From an uncultured Alphaproteobacteria bacterium (GTDB lineage Bacteria; Pseudomonadota; Alphaproteobacteria; HIMB59; GCA-002718135): a stretch of 53,593 nt of DNA. Positions 33,694-42,487 of this stretch are shown here, piece by piece. Position 1 is the first letter of the stretch. Every line of letters starts with the position of its first letter. A program made the translations under genes and the position numbers. The notes under the pieces were generated by a model. That model made no database searches, was not told the DNA's origin, and saw only the letters and a list, made by a program, of their open reading frames with translations. Location: contig CACMKZ010000008.1 of the NCBI GenBank assembly GCA_902614375.1, forward strand, positions 1-53,593. Reading direction: 5' to 3'.

Positions 33694-34524
33694 ATGACAG
33701 CAGTAAATTTAAAAAAAATTTTAAATGATGCAAATAAAAATAATTATGCAGTAGCAGGTTTAGTTGTACTAGGCTGGGATGACGCCTTAGCTTTTACGCA
33801 AGCCGCTGATGAAACTGGAATTCCAATTATATTACAAGCTGGTCCTTCATGCAGAGCGCACACGCCAATTCCAATATTAGGAAAAATGTTTAGATACTTA
33901 GCGAGTCAAACAAAAACGAACATTTGTTGTCATGTTGATCATGGATACACTCTAGATGAATGTTATGAAGGGATTGATAGTGGCTTTACATCTGTAATGT
34001 TTGATGGTTCTAAATTAACTTTAAAAGAAAATATAAAAATTAGTAAAAAAATTGCTTCAAGAGCTCACAAATATAATATCTCTATTGAGGGAGAAATAGG
34101 TTTTGTAGGTTATGATAATGGTAAAATTTCAGAAGGTACTAATATTGAAGATGCAGTAACTTTTGCAAACCAAAGTAATATTGATGCAATGGCAATTTCC
34201 GTTGGAAATACACATTTACAAACTTCAAAAAAAGCTAGTATTGATTTCAACAAAATTAATTTAATTGAAGCAAAAACAAAAATCCCTTTAGTTCTTCATG
34301 GTAGTAGTGGAATTCCAGTAGAGCAAAGAAAAAAACTAGCAAGAAAAACAAAAGTAGCAAAACTAAATATTGGCACTGAAATTAGAATGACATTTGGGGA
34401 AGCCTTGAGAAAAAATCTCAAAAATAATCCTAAAACTTATGATAGATTGCAATTACTAAAACCGACGATTAAAGATTTAACAAAAGTTACAAAAAAAATT
34501 ATAAAACAAATTGGCCCAAATTAA
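33694..34524 (+). CDS. iolJ: Class II aldolase, probable 6-phospho-5-dehydro-2-deoxygluconate aldolase
   Basis: The 276-residue protein is a class II (zinc) fructose-bisphosphate-aldolase-family enzyme: CCHVDHGYTLDEC (metal histidine), SVMFDGSKLTL, SIEGEIGFVG, ISVGNTH and LVLHGSSGIP. In this setting, behind iolC and iolB, it most likely splits the IolC product into dihydroxyacetone phosphate and malonate semialdehyde. A role as tagatose- or fructose-bisphosphate aldolase is the alternative. It starts right at the iolB stop and its own stop overlaps the next start (TAATG). Confidence 0.82.
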   Translation: MTAVNLKKILNDANKNNYAVAGLVVLGWDDALAFTQAADETGIPIILQAGPSCRAHTPIPILGKMFRYLASQTKTNICCHVDHGYTLDECYEGIDSGFTSVMFDGSKLTLKENIKISKKIASRAHKYNISIEGEIGFVGYDNGKISEGTNIEDAVTFANQSNIDAMAISVGNTHLQTSKKASIDFNKINLIEAKTKIPLVLHGSSGIPVEQRKKLARKTKVAKLNIGTEIRMTFGEALRKNLKNNPKTYDRLQLLKPTIKDLTKVTKKIIKQIGPN

Positions 34525-35054
34525 TGGGACAAATCTTTATTGCAGCACTTAAAGAAGAAACTCCAAATCTTAAAGATTTCCACTATTCAGGTGTGGGAAA
34601 GATTAATGCTACAATTAAAATTATGGAATTAATTTCAAAATTTCAACCTAATGAAATAATCAATTATGGAACAGCTGGTTCAATAAAGCAAAACTTATCA
34701 GGATTAGTAGAATGCACGAAGTTTGTTCAAAGAGATATGGATGCTAGAGGTCTAATGAACTTTAAATTAGGGGAAACTCCTTTTGATCCAATATCAAAAA
34801 TTACATATTCTAATGAGGGGTATATATGTGCATCAGGAGATAGTTTTGTTCAATCATCAGTAGAAATAGATTGTGATATTGTTGATATGGAAGCTTACTC
34901 TTTTGCTAAAGTATGCAAATTACATAATATTAGATTTAAATGTTTTAAATATATTTCTGATTATGCAAATGAAAATTCAAATAATGATTGGATTGATAAT
35001 TGTTCAAAAGGAGCTAAATTGTTTTCTGAAATATATCCTCAATTAAAAATATGA
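34524..35054 (+). CDS. Short MTA/SAH nucleosidase-like protein
   Basis: The 176-residue protein has the nucleoside phosphorylase/hydrolase fold marks of MTA/SAH nucleosidase: ALKEE near the start, YSGVGKINATIKIMELI, INYGTAGSI, DMEAYSFAKVC (ribose-binding Met-Glu) and SDYAN (the catalytic Asp). It is about 50 residues shorter than the usual 230. Likely it hydrolyses a nucleoside such as methylthioadenosine or a relative. It is coupled to iolJ upstream (TAATG) and to the cupin gene downstream (ATGA), an unusual company for a nucleosidase. Confidence 0.8.
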   Translation: MGQIFIAALKEETPNLKDFHYSGVGKINATIKIMELISKFQPNEIINYGTAGSIKQNLSGLVECTKFVQRDMDARGLMNFKLGETPFDPISKITYSNEGYICASGDSFVQSSVEIDCDIVDMEAYSFAKVCKLHNIRFKCFKYISDYANENSNNDWIDNCSKGAKLFSEIYPQLKI

Positions 35055-35467
35055 TTTTAAAAATACTTGAAAAATTAGGAAGAAAAAAGATTGTATTGGA
35101 CAGAGGTCCATCGCATCCAGAATTTCATAAGGCCAAACCATGGATGGAAAGATATTATTTGTTATTTAGAAAAAGACCCAAATGGTTTCCTTTTAATATC
35201 TTAATTCATAAAATGTTAGATGATGATCATGGTGAAGGAGTTCATAATCATCTTTGTCCTTATATAACAATTATTTTAAAAGGCGGTTATTGGGAAACTA
35301 CTAATAAAGGTAAATTTTGGAGACCACCAGGTTACATTGGTTTTAGATCAGCAGATCATTTACATAGAGTTGATTTAAAACCAAATACAAATACCATGAC
35401 ATTATTTATTCCTGGTCCTTTTGGGCTTAGAAAAACTAAAAGAGCTGATTATAAAACAAAAATTTAG
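35051..35467 (+). CDS. Cupin-like protein of unknown function
   Basis: This 138-residue protein has a cupin-like histidine cluster in DDDHGEGVHNHLCPYITIILKGGYWE (about 57-82), with a second His in SADHLHRVDL, the usual metal-binding arrangement of a single cupin barrel. The N-terminal 35 residues are basic and aromatic-rich. I do not recognise a characterised relative. Its start overlaps the nucleosidase stop (ATGA), making it the last gene of the iol operon. The 13-bp gap to the convergent permease gene has no terminator. Confidence 0.7.
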   Translation: MILKILEKLGRKKIVLDRGPSHPEFHKAKPWMERYYLLFRKRPKWFPFNILIHKMLDDDHGEGVHNHLCPYITIILKGGYWETTNKGKFWRPPGYIGFRSADHLHRVDLKPNTNTMTLFIPGPFGLRKTKRADYKTKI

Positions 35468-35480
35468 CTATCTATATAAT

Positions 35481-36215
35481 TTAAATTACTCCATCGTATA
35501 TTAATTTACATCCACTCAAAAAAAGCAAAATATAAACAATATTAAAAAATAATTTTTCTGGAATTCTTTTTTGCACAAAGTAACCAATTAAAACACTAAT
35601 AAAAGCTAGTGGAAGTAAATAGAGAGAAATCATAAGATTTGAAGGTGCTAATAATCCAACGTAATAATACGGAACCAATTTGACAAGATTTATAACCATA
35701 AATGCCAATGTCATTGTTCCAATAAATGAAATTTTATCTAACTTTAAAGGAAGCATATAAAAGTTAATAGGTGGATTGCCTGCATGAATTAAAAAACTTG
35801 TATATCCAGCAACAGATGACCAAAAGTATCCTTTAAGTTTTGTAGGTTTAAGTAAATAATTATTTTTCTGAATAAATGACACTAGAACAAAAACAATTGA
35901 TATAACACCAACCATTATTCTTATCTGATCTTCGTTTGTAAACTCAAAAGTTAAAGTTCCAAATAAAATACCAATTATAGATGCTGGGATTACAATTTTT
36001 AAAATACTGTTTATCCATTTTTTCCAATACAAATAGATTGCTGAAAAATCCATTATTATTAAAAGTGGCAACAATATTCCCGCAGCTTGCAAAGGACTCA
36101 TTGCAAACGACATAACTGGCACTGCAAGCATCGCGATAGGTCCTGGAACACCGCCTTTAGATAAACCAAATACAAAAACCCCCAATGATGCAAAAATATA
36201 AAAATATAAATCCAT
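35481..36215 (-). CDS. TauE/SafE-family sulfite/anion exporter-like permease
   Basis: The 244-residue protein has about 8 hydrophobic segments and the TauE/SafE signature GLSKGGVPGPIAMLAVPVMSF near the start (18-38), with the related second-half repeat (WSSVAGYTSFLIHAGNPPINFYMLPL). The family includes sulfite and sulfoacetate exporters and other organic-anion permeases. It is encoded directly after metC (no gap), so it may export a sulfur compound linked to cystathionine or cysteine breakdown; this is inference from position. Confidence 0.88.
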   Translation of the reverse strand: MDLYFYIFASLGVFVFGLSKGGVPGPIAMLAVPVMSFAMSPLQAAGILLPLLIIMDFSAIYLYWKKWINSILKIVIPASIIGILFGTLTFEFTNEDQIRIMVGVISIVFVLVSFIQKNNYLLKPTKLKGYFWSSVAGYTSFLIHAGNPPINFYMLPLKLDKISFIGTMTLAFMVINLVKLVPYYYVGLLAPSNLMISLYLLPLAFISVLIGYFVQKRIPEKLFFNIVYILLFLSGCKLIYDGVI

Positions 36216-37376
36216 TTAATTTAAAATTTTTAATGCATTTTTAATATCTTTTATTTGATCATCAATGTCTTCCAATCCACAATATAATCTAATTAAAGTT
36301 CCAGTATTTCTATTTTTAAACTCTCTTTTATCTAATGGAGGAAAAGTAATGAGACTATCAAATCCACCCCAACTGTATCCCAATTTGAATATTTTAAGTT
36401 TATTAAAAAATTTTTCAATATGATTTTTTGAGTATTTCTTTTTCATCATAAATGAGAATAAGCCTGTGCTACCAGAGAAATCTCTTTTCCATATTTTATG
36501 ATTTTTTGTATGAGGTAATGCTGGATGGAAAACATCAGATACAAGATCATGTTCTAATAAATATTTTGCCATTAATAATGCATTTTTTTCAATTTCTCTC
36601 ATTCGAATTTCAAGTGTTGGCAACCCTCTAATTGCTAAATAAACTTCTTCAGAACCAGGACATATGCCTAAAGTTTTTGATGTTGATCTTATTTTTTTGG
36701 AATATTTTTTATTAGACGAAACGAAACCAATTAATACATCCGAGTGACCATTTATATATTTAGTTCCTGCATCTATAATAATATCAATACCTAATTTAAT
36801 TGGATTACAAAATAAAGGTGAAGCCCAAGTATTATCCATAACAGTTGGTATTTTCTTTTTTTTAGCAATTTTTGTAATGAAAGGTATATCAATAATATCA
36901 AAAGTTGCTGTTCCTGGTGATTCTAAATAAATTAGCTTTGTTTTACTGTTAATTAATTTTTGAAAATTATTAATATTTTTTGTTGGATGAAAATATCTTA
37001 TTTTTACATTATATTGTTTAAGGATGTTCTCACAAAAAGTTCTAGTAGGACTATAAACACTATCATTTATTAAAACCTCATCCCCAGATTTCAAAAATGT
37101 AAAAAAGGGAATTACTATAGAGGCCAACCCTGATGGCGATAGTACTGTATCATTGCAGTTATATAAAAAAGAAATACTGTCTTCTAACTGCTTATGAAAT
37201 GGATTTTTATTTATTCCATAAAATGTTGTTCTATCGTCAAAATTTTTAATATCGTTTAAGTAATCTTTAAATGTATTAAAGATCATTGTAGAACCCTTAT
37301 AGGTACCAGGGTTGATAAACCCTTTTTGTTTAAGAGGATTTCTACCTATTTTTGTTAATTTTGTTTTTATTTTCAT
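36216..37376 (-). CDS. metC: Cystathionine beta-lyase (PLP-dependent Cys/Met family)
   Basis: MetC splits cystathionine to homocysteine, pyruvate and ammonia in methionine synthesis; it can also release sulfide from cysteine. The protein (386 residues from ATG 37376) has the family motifs TFYGINKNPFHKQLE, VLSPSGLASI, the PLP-Asp region VMDNTWASPLF, and the PLP lysine in GTKYINGHSDVLIG. A TTG at 37382 is in frame but the ATG is more likely. GGFDSLI near the C-terminus fits beta-lyase. It lies next to a TauE-type permease and is divergent from aapJ. Confidence 0.9.
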   Translation of the reverse strand: MKIKTKLTKIGRNPLKQKGFINPGTYKGSTMIFNTFKDYLNDIKNFDDRTTFYGINKNPFHKQLEDSISFLYNCNDTVLSPSGLASIVIPFFTFLKSGDEVLINDSVYSPTRTFCENILKQYNVKIRYFHPTKNINNFQKLINSKTKLIYLESPGTATFDIIDIPFITKIAKKKKIPTVMDNTWASPLFCNPIKLGIDIIIDAGTKYINGHSDVLIGFVSSNKKYSKKIRSTSKTLGICPGSEEVYLAIRGLPTLEIRMREIEKNALLMAKYLLEHDLVSDVFHPALPHTKNHKIWKRDFSGSTGLFSFMMKKKYSKNHIEKFFNKLKIFKLGYSWGGFDSLITFPPLDKREFKNRNTGTLIRLYCGLEDIDDQIKDIKNALKILN

Positions 37377-37440
37377 AAACAACTAAATGTTGTATAAGCC
37401 AAAATCTTTATACACAAATTATAGTAGGCAATTTTAAGCT

Positions 37441-37482
37441 TAACAAATCTATTATTGGGATTAACTTATTAATTTGTTATAG
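37441..37482 (+). promoter_or_regulatory. Candidate promoter and inverted repeat upstream of aapJ
   Basis: An 8-bp perfect inverted repeat, TAACAAAT (37441-37448) and ATTTGTTA (37472-37479), brackets a possible promoter TTGGGA (37455-37460) - 16 bp - TTATAG (37477-37482). The right arm overlaps the -10 element, as an operator would. The intergenic region is 161 bp long. Low confidence, because AT-rich DNA gives such patterns by chance. Confidence 0.3.
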
Positions 37483-37537
37483 GGAAGCAATCTTTGAAAA
37501 AAGATATTTAAATAATTATTTAAACGGAGAAAATAAT

Positions 37538-38542
37538 ATGAAAAAACTATTATCTATCTTTGCGGTTGTAGCGTTTGCTTTTTCAGCACATGCTGGAACT
37601 CTTGATGATGTTAAAAATAGAGGTTTTCTAAAATGTGGAGTAACAACTGGTCTTGCTGGTTTTGCTGCTCCAGATGATAGCGGTGAATGGGCTGGTCTAG
37701 ATGCAGATATGTGTCGTGCAGTTGCTGTAGCTGTTTTTGGAGACCGTTCAAAAGTAGAATTTATTACTACTACAGGTAAATCTCGTTTCCCAACATTAGC
37801 TTCTGGTGAAGTTGATATGTTAGCGAGAAATACAACTTGGACAATTAGCCGTGATGTTAATCTTGGTTTTGAGTTCGTAGGTGTAAACTTCTACGATGGA
37901 CAAGGTTTCATGGTTCCATCTGCTCTTGGTGTATCAAGTGCAACTGAGCTTGATGGTGCTACTGTATGTATCCAAACTGGTACTACTACAGAGTTAAACC
38001 TTGCTGACTTCTTTAGATTAAATGGAATTAGCTACGAAGCACTTCCAATTGAAACTAATGATGAAGGTAAAGAAAACTTATTTGCTGGAAGATGTGACGT
38101 ATACACAACTGACGCTTCAGGTCTTTCTTCAACAAGAGCTGCTGCTTCTAATCCAGATAAATGGGTTGTATTACCAGAAATTATTTCAAAAGAACCACTT
38201 GGCCCACTTGTAAGACATGGTGACCACCAGTGGGGTGACGTAGTTCGTTGGTCTTTAAATGCAATGATTATTGCTGAAGAACTAGGTATTACATCTGAAA
38301 ACGTTGATGCTCAAACGAGCTCTAATGTTCCTGAAGTACTAAGACTTCTTGGTGTTGAAGGTAACTATGGAGAAATGCTTGAGCTAAGTAATGATTGGGC
38401 TTACCAAATTATCAAACAAATTGGTAACTACTCTGAATCATACGAAGCAAACGTAGGTCCAGACACACCTCTAGAAATTGCAAGAGGTTTAAATGCTTTA
38501 TGGACTCAAGGTGGTATTTTATACGCACCTCCATTCAGATAA
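37538..38542 (+). CDS. aapJ: General L-amino acid ABC transporter, periplasmic binding protein
   Basis: AapJ captures a wide range of L-amino acids for the AapQMP importer. The 334-residue protein has a signal peptide (ending FSAHA at 19), then VKNRGFLKCGVTTGLAGFAAPD, GLDADMCRAVAVAVFGD, and RFPTLASGEVDMLARNTTWT, the AapJ/YhdW hallmarks. CGGAGA lies 7 bases before the ATG. Codon use (GCT, GGT, more C-ending codons) is less AT-biased than neighbours, consistent with very high expression. A terminator follows, so it can be made in excess of the permeases. Confidence 0.95.
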   Translation: MKKLLSIFAVVAFAFSAHAGTLDDVKNRGFLKCGVTTGLAGFAAPDDSGEWAGLDADMCRAVAVAVFGDRSKVEFITTTGKSRFPTLASGEVDMLARNTTWTISRDVNLGFEFVGVNFYDGQGFMVPSALGVSSATELDGATVCIQTGTTTELNLADFFRLNGISYEALPIETNDEGKENLFAGRCDVYTTDASGLSSTRAAASNPDKWVVLPEIISKEPLGPLVRHGDHQWGDVVRWSLNAMIIAEELGITSENVDAQTSSNVPEVLRLLGVEGNYGEMLELSNDWAYQIIKQIGNYSESYEANVGPDTPLEIARGLNALWTQGGILYAPPFR

Positions 38543-38562
38543 ATCGTAATTAAATTTAAATC

Positions 38563-38590
38563 GGGGGGTTTTAAACCCCCCATTTTTTTT
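38563..38590 (+). terminator. Intra-operon terminator between aapJ and aapQ
   Basis: GGGGGG (38563-38568) pairs with CCCCCC (38576-38581), with extra T/A pairs possible in the 7-base loop TTTTAAA, followed by a run of eight T. It sits 20 bp after the aapJ stop and 13 bp before the aapQ ATG. It should stop most transcripts after the binding protein and let a minority continue into aapQMP. Confidence 0.9.
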
Positions 38591-38603
38591 GTATATACTA
38601 GCG

Positions 38604-39767
38604 ATGCGATCTAACTTAGGTTTCTTTTCTGATGAAAAATTTAGGTCCATTTTTTTTCAAACTTTAGTTGTAGGTTTATTTGCCCTAGGGTTATTTTTTG
38701 TAATAAGTACAACTTCTTACAACTTAGAAAAAAGAAATATCGCCACTGGTTGGAGTTTTCTTCAAAATCCAGCTGGCTTTGATATAAGTTTTTCCCCCTT
38801 CTTAGAATTTAAATCAACCGATACACACTTAAAAGTTTATTTTGTAGGAGTCTTAAATACTCTTTTAGTTTCTGTAACAGGATGTATAGCCGCAACAATT
38901 TTAGGTTTTATATTGGGTATAGTAAGATTATCCTCAAATTGGTTGTTAAGTCGACTAGTTTATATTTACGTTGAATTTTCAAGAAATGTCCCCTTACTTC
39001 TTCAAATAATTTTATGGTATAGCATTTTAATTCAACTACCTCGTGTAAAGCAATCACTTCAAGTTCTTGATGTATTTTATATTTCAAACAGGGGATTGTA
39101 TTCTCCAAGACCAATATTTGAAAGTGGATTTTCATATGTATCCATTGCAATTGTATTGGCTTTAATTTCAAGTTTCTTAATAAATAGATGGGCAAAAAAA
39201 AGACAAGATAAGACGGGTCAACAATTCCCAGTATTCTCAAGTTCAATTGGATTAATTTTTATTGTTCCATTAATTTTATTTTTTATTCTTGGTTCACCTT
39301 TGTCTTTTGAGCATCCAGAATTAAAAGGTTTTAACTTTAAAGGTGGTCTGGTTATTAGACCTGAATTTATAGCAATGTTTTTAGCATTATCAATTTACAC
39401 TGCAGCCTTCATTTCTGAAATTGTGAGAGCAGGTATAATGTCTGTTTCAAAAGGACAAAGAGAGGCTTCAGCTGCTATAGGCTTAAAACAAACATGGATA
39501 ATGAGACTAATCATTATTCCTCAAGCTCTCAGAGTGATTGTGCCTCCACTAACAAGTCAGTATCTAAACTTAACTAAAAATTCTTCTTTAGGAATTGCTG
39601 TCGGATATGCTGACCTTGTTCACGGTTTTGGAGGAATAAGTTTAAATCAAACTGGTCAAGCTATTGAATGTATGGCAATTGTTATGGCAACTTATTTGTC
39701 AATTAGTCTGACAATATCTTTCTTTATGAACATTTATAATAGAAGTATACAATTTAAGGAAAAGTAA
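38604..39767 (+). CDS. aapQ: General L-amino acid ABC transporter permease
   Basis: The 387-residue protein is the first permease of the AapJQMP system. It has the family start (FFQTLVVGLFALGLFFVISTT), NLEKRNIATGWSFLQNPAGFDI, the permease core from about residue 85, FSRNVPLLLQIILWY, and the EAA-type loop REASAAIGLKQTWIMRLIIIPQALR. I chose the ATG at 38604; a TTG at 38589 is in frame but lies inside the terminator T run. Its stop overlaps the aapM start (TAATG). Confidence 0.93.
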   Translation: MRSNLGFFSDEKFRSIFFQTLVVGLFALGLFFVISTTSYNLEKRNIATGWSFLQNPAGFDISFSPFLEFKSTDTHLKVYFVGVLNTLLVSVTGCIAATILGFILGIVRLSSNWLLSRLVYIYVEFSRNVPLLLQIILWYSILIQLPRVKQSLQVLDVFYISNRGLYSPRPIFESGFSYVSIAIVLALISSFLINRWAKKRQDKTGQQFPVFSSSIGLIFIVPLILFFILGSPLSFEHPELKGFNFKGGLVIRPEFIAMFLALSIYTAAFISEIVRAGIMSVSKGQREASAAIGLKQTWIMRLIIIPQALRVIVPPLTSQYLNLTKNSSLGIAVGYADLVHGFGGISLNQTGQAIECMAIVMATYLSISLTISFFMNIYNRSIQFKEK

Positions 39768-40900
39768 TGAACGAAATGAATGAAGTTAGAAAACCACCAG
39801 TAGCAACAACAGGTATTATTGGTTGGTTACGTATTAATTTATTCTTCAATTGGACAAACTCATTAATAACTTTATTTGTTATTTATTGTTTGTATCAGTT
39901 TATTCCTTGGATTTTAGATTGGACAATATTTTCAGCTGACTTTAAATATAATTATCTTGGTGAACAAATTACTAACCAAGAAATGTGTTCGCGAAATTTA
40001 GATCCTGAAAATGGTGGGGCTTGTTGGGCAGTCATATATGTAAGGTTTTATCAGTTTATTTATGGATTTTATCCAAAGGTTGAAGTTTGGAGAGTTAATT
40101 TAGCATATGTTATGTTAGCTTTTGCGCTACTACCTCTTTTGTATGCAAAACTTCCATATAGAAAGTACTTCTTATATTTTACATACATTTTTCCTGTTAT
40201 TGCTTATTTTTTACTTAATGGCGGGTTGGGATTTACTGAAGTCTCTACTAACAAATGGGGTGGTCTTCTAGTAACACTCGTCTTAGGCTGTACTGGAATT
40301 GCATTAGCTTTTCCTATTGGAATTATGTTGGCTTTAGGCCGAAGATCTAAGTTACCTGTTATAAGCATGATGTGTACATTGTTTATTGAGTTTATTAGAG
40401 GTGTTCCTCTTATAACTTTATTATTCTTTGGAATGGTAATGCTTCCTCTTTTTTTACCAGAAGGAATAGATATGGATGGTTTGGTAAGAGTTCTTGTTGC
40501 AGTTACTTTATTTCAATCCGCTTATATGGCAGAGGTTATAAGAGGAGGACTACAGGCAATACCTCCTGGTCAATATGAAGCTGCTAAATCACTTGGGATG
40601 TCTTATTGGAGAATGAATTTATTAATAATACTTCCTCAAGCTATTAGAATTTCCATACCACCAATTGTCAACACATCTATAGGATTATTTAAGGATACAA
40701 CTTTAGTTATTATTGTAGGAATATTGGATTTATTAGGAATTGGAAGAGGTACTTTAGCGGATACCAATTGGTTAGGTTTATCTTATGAAATTTACTTTTT
40801 TGTAAGTTTGGTATTTTTTATATTCACATTTGGAATGTCTAGATACAGTTTGTATTTGGAAAAGAAATTAAAAACAGGTATTAATATGGGGGCTGATTAA
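39767..40900 (+). CDS. aapM: General L-amino acid ABC transporter permease
   Basis: This 377-residue protein is the second permease of the amino-acid importer. Features: N-terminal [18 protein letters not shown], a long periplasmic loop with [41 protein letters not shown], and the coupling loop [25 protein letters not shown]. It overlaps aapQ by one base and lies 1 bp before aapP. The long insert between the first two helices is normal for AapM/YhdY. Confidence 0.94.
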   Translation: MNEMNEVRKPPVATTGIIGWLRINLFFNWTNSLITLFVIYCLYQFIPWILDWTIFSADFKYNYLGEQITNQEMCSRNLDPENGGACWAVIYVRFYQFIYGFYPKVEVWRVNLAYVMLAFALLPLLYAKLPYRKYFLYFTYIFPVIAYFLLNGGLGFTEVSTNKWGGLLVTLVLGCTGIALAFPIGIMLALGRRSKLPVISMMCTLFIEFIRGVPLITLLFFGMVMLPLFLPEGIDMDGLVRVLVAVTLFQSAYMAEVIRGGLQAIPPGQYEAAKSLGMSYWRMNLLIILPQAIRISIPPIVNTSIGLFKDTTLVIIVGILDLLGIGRGTLADTNWLGLSYEIYFFVSLVFFIFTFGMSRYSLYLEKKLKTGINMGAD

Positions 40901-40901
40901 A

Positions 40902-41645
40902 ATGAGTGAAGAATCTATAATTTCATTAAAAAATGTTAACAAGTGGTTTGGAGATTTTCATGTATTACAAGATGTAAATCTTGAAGTTAAGAAGAAAGAA
41001 AGAATTGTAGTTTGTGGCCCTTCTGGTTCTGGTAAATCTACAATGATCAGATGTATTAATAGATTGGAAGAGCACCAAGAAGGTTCAATTGTTGTTGATG
41101 GAATTGAGTTAACAGGAAATTTAAAAAATATTGATAATGTTAGAAAAGAAGTTGGAATGGTATTCCAGCAATTTAATTTATTCCCTCATTTATCTGTAAA
41201 AGAAAATATAACGTTAGCTCCAATTTGGGTTAAAAAAATGCCAAAGGCAGAAGCAGAGGAACTGGCTATGAGACAGTTAGAAATAGTAAAAATTCCTGAA
41301 CAAGCCAACAAGTATCCTGGTCAATTATCTGGCGGTCAACAACAAAGAGTAGCAATTGCTAGATCCCTAGCAATGAATCCTAACATCATGCTTTTTGATG
41401 AACCAACTTCAGCTCTAGATCCCGAAATGATTAAAGAGGTTTTAGATGTTATGGTTGATTTGGCAAACGGTGGGATGACAATGATTGTTGTTACTCACGA
41501 AATGGGTTTTGCTAAGACAGTAGCTGATAGAATGGTGTTTATGGATGAAGGTAAAATTGTTGAGGAAGCTAGCCCAGATAAGTTTTTTAATAATCCAGAG
41601 AGTGATCGTACAAAGTTATTTTTAAGTCAGATTCTTCATCAGTAA
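40902..41645 (+). CDS. aapP: General L-amino acid ABC transporter ATP-binding protein
   Basis: The 247-residue ATPase powers the Aap importer. Walker [10 protein letters not shown] (39-47), Q-loop [11 protein letters not shown], signature [16 protein letters not shown], Walker [14 protein letters not shown] and the switch VTHEMGF are all intact. It completes aapJQMP; its presence contrasts with the two other ABC systems in the window, which lack an ATPase gene. The 3' end lies 1 bp from the convergent alaX gene with no terminator seen. Confidence 0.97.
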   Translation: MSEESIISLKNVNKWFGDFHVLQDVNLEVKKKERIVVCGPSGSGKSTMIRCINRLEEHQEGSIVVDGIELTGNLKNIDNVRKEVGMVFQQFNLFPHLSVKENITLAPIWVKKMPKAEAEELAMRQLEIVKIPEQANKYPGQLSGGQQQRVAIARSLAMNPNIMLFDEPTSALDPEMIKEVLDVMVDLANGGMTMIVVTHEMGFAKTVADRMVFMDEGKIVEEASPDKFFNNPESDRTKLFLSQILHQ

Positions 41646-41646
41646 T

Positions 41647-42348
41647 TTAAGAAGATAACAATAAATTAACTCTTCTATTCATTTTACCTTTGTTTTCTAT
41701 TTTGCCGATTTGAATTTTACCAATCTCACTAGTTGATTTCACATGTGTACCACCACAAGGTTGTAAATCAATATCACCAATTCTAATTAATCTTATTTTA
41801 CCATCTACTTGAGGCGGTTTTACTGACATAGTTCTGACTAGCTCAGGTTTTTCTTCCAATATACTACTTTCAATTACTTCACTAGTAACGGTATGATTAT
41901 CTTCAACCAACAAATTTATTTTTTCTTCTAATTCTTCTTTATTTATTTGTTTATCTGGATCATTAAAATCTAATCGACTTTTTTCATAACCAATTTGACC
42001 ACCAGTTACTCCTAAAGGGACTATAGAACACAACAAGTGCAGTGCAGTATGCATTCTCATATGCTTGTATCTTAAATCCCAATTTATTTTTCCAATTATG
42101 TCAGTATTCTCTTCAAGATCTTTGAGATCATCTACAATATTTATTATTTTATTATTTTCTTTAATAGTATCTAAAACTTGTATTTTCATACTTTCAGCTT
42201 CTATTGCACCTGTGTCCCCAGGTTGACCACCACTTTTTGCATAGAATGCTGTCTTATCTAACTCAATACGATTTTCTTCTTTCACAATACCTATAATTTT
42301 TGCTTTAAATTCTTTAAGGTATGCATCATCTTCGAATAATTTTGTCAT
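41647..42348 (-). CDS. Alanyl-tRNA editing protein, AlaX type
   Basis: The 233-residue protein is a free-standing relative of the AlaRS editing domain, which hydrolyses Ser- or Gly-tRNA-Ala. Motifs: AFYAKSGGQPGDTG (34-47), the zinc-binding H-x3-H (His100, His104) in MRMHTALHLL, and CGGTHVKSTSEIG with the second Cys/His pair. Length fits AlaX-M, which includes part of the glycine-rich insertion region. It is a lone gene, 139 bp from the divergent umuD and abutting aapP. Confidence 0.9.
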   Translation of the reverse strand: MTKLFEDDAYLKEFKAKIIGIVKEENRIELDKTAFYAKSGGQPGDTGAIEAESMKIQVLDTIKENNKIINIVDDLKDLEENTDIIGKINWDLRYKHMRMHTALHLLCSIVPLGVTGGQIGYEKSRLDFNDPDKQINKEELEEKINLLVEDNHTVTSEVIESSILEEKPELVRTMSVKPPQVDGKIRLIRIGDIDLQPCGGTHVKSTSEIGKIQIGKIENKGKMNRRVNLLLSS

Positions 42349-42381
42349 AGCGTTTTTTAACAGTATTTTAAAAATATTATA

Positions 42382-42409
42382 TTGACTTTTTTCTCATTCT
42401 GAATAAACT
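42382..42409 (+). promoter_or_regulatory. Putative umuDC promoter
   Basis: TTGACT (42382-42387), 16 bp, then TAAACT (42404-42409): a good -35 and a fair -10. The transcript start would fall in the SOS box that begins 2 bp later, the expected layout for a LexA-repressed gene. Confidence 0.6.
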
Positions 42410-42410
42410 A

Positions 42411-42425
42411 GAACAAAAGTAGAAC
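42411..42425 (+). promoter_or_regulatory. LexA binding site (SOS box) upstream of umuD
   Basis: GAAC-AAAAGTA-GAAC is the reverse complement of GTTC-N7-GTTC, the direct-repeat SOS box known from alphaproteobacteria. It lies right after the -10 element and 62 bp before umuD, a gene classically under LexA control. Confidence 0.85.
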
Positions 42426-42487
42426 AAATAATTTCATAAATAATATAATTATTATTTATCAATTATTTAAATATTTTTTCTAATATT

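Noticed and set aside
37490..37505. Hairpin ATCTTT-GAAA-AAAGAT in the aapJ leader
   Set aside because: The stem is only 6 bp and AT-rich, with no T run, so it is not a terminator; no riboswitch consensus surrounds it.
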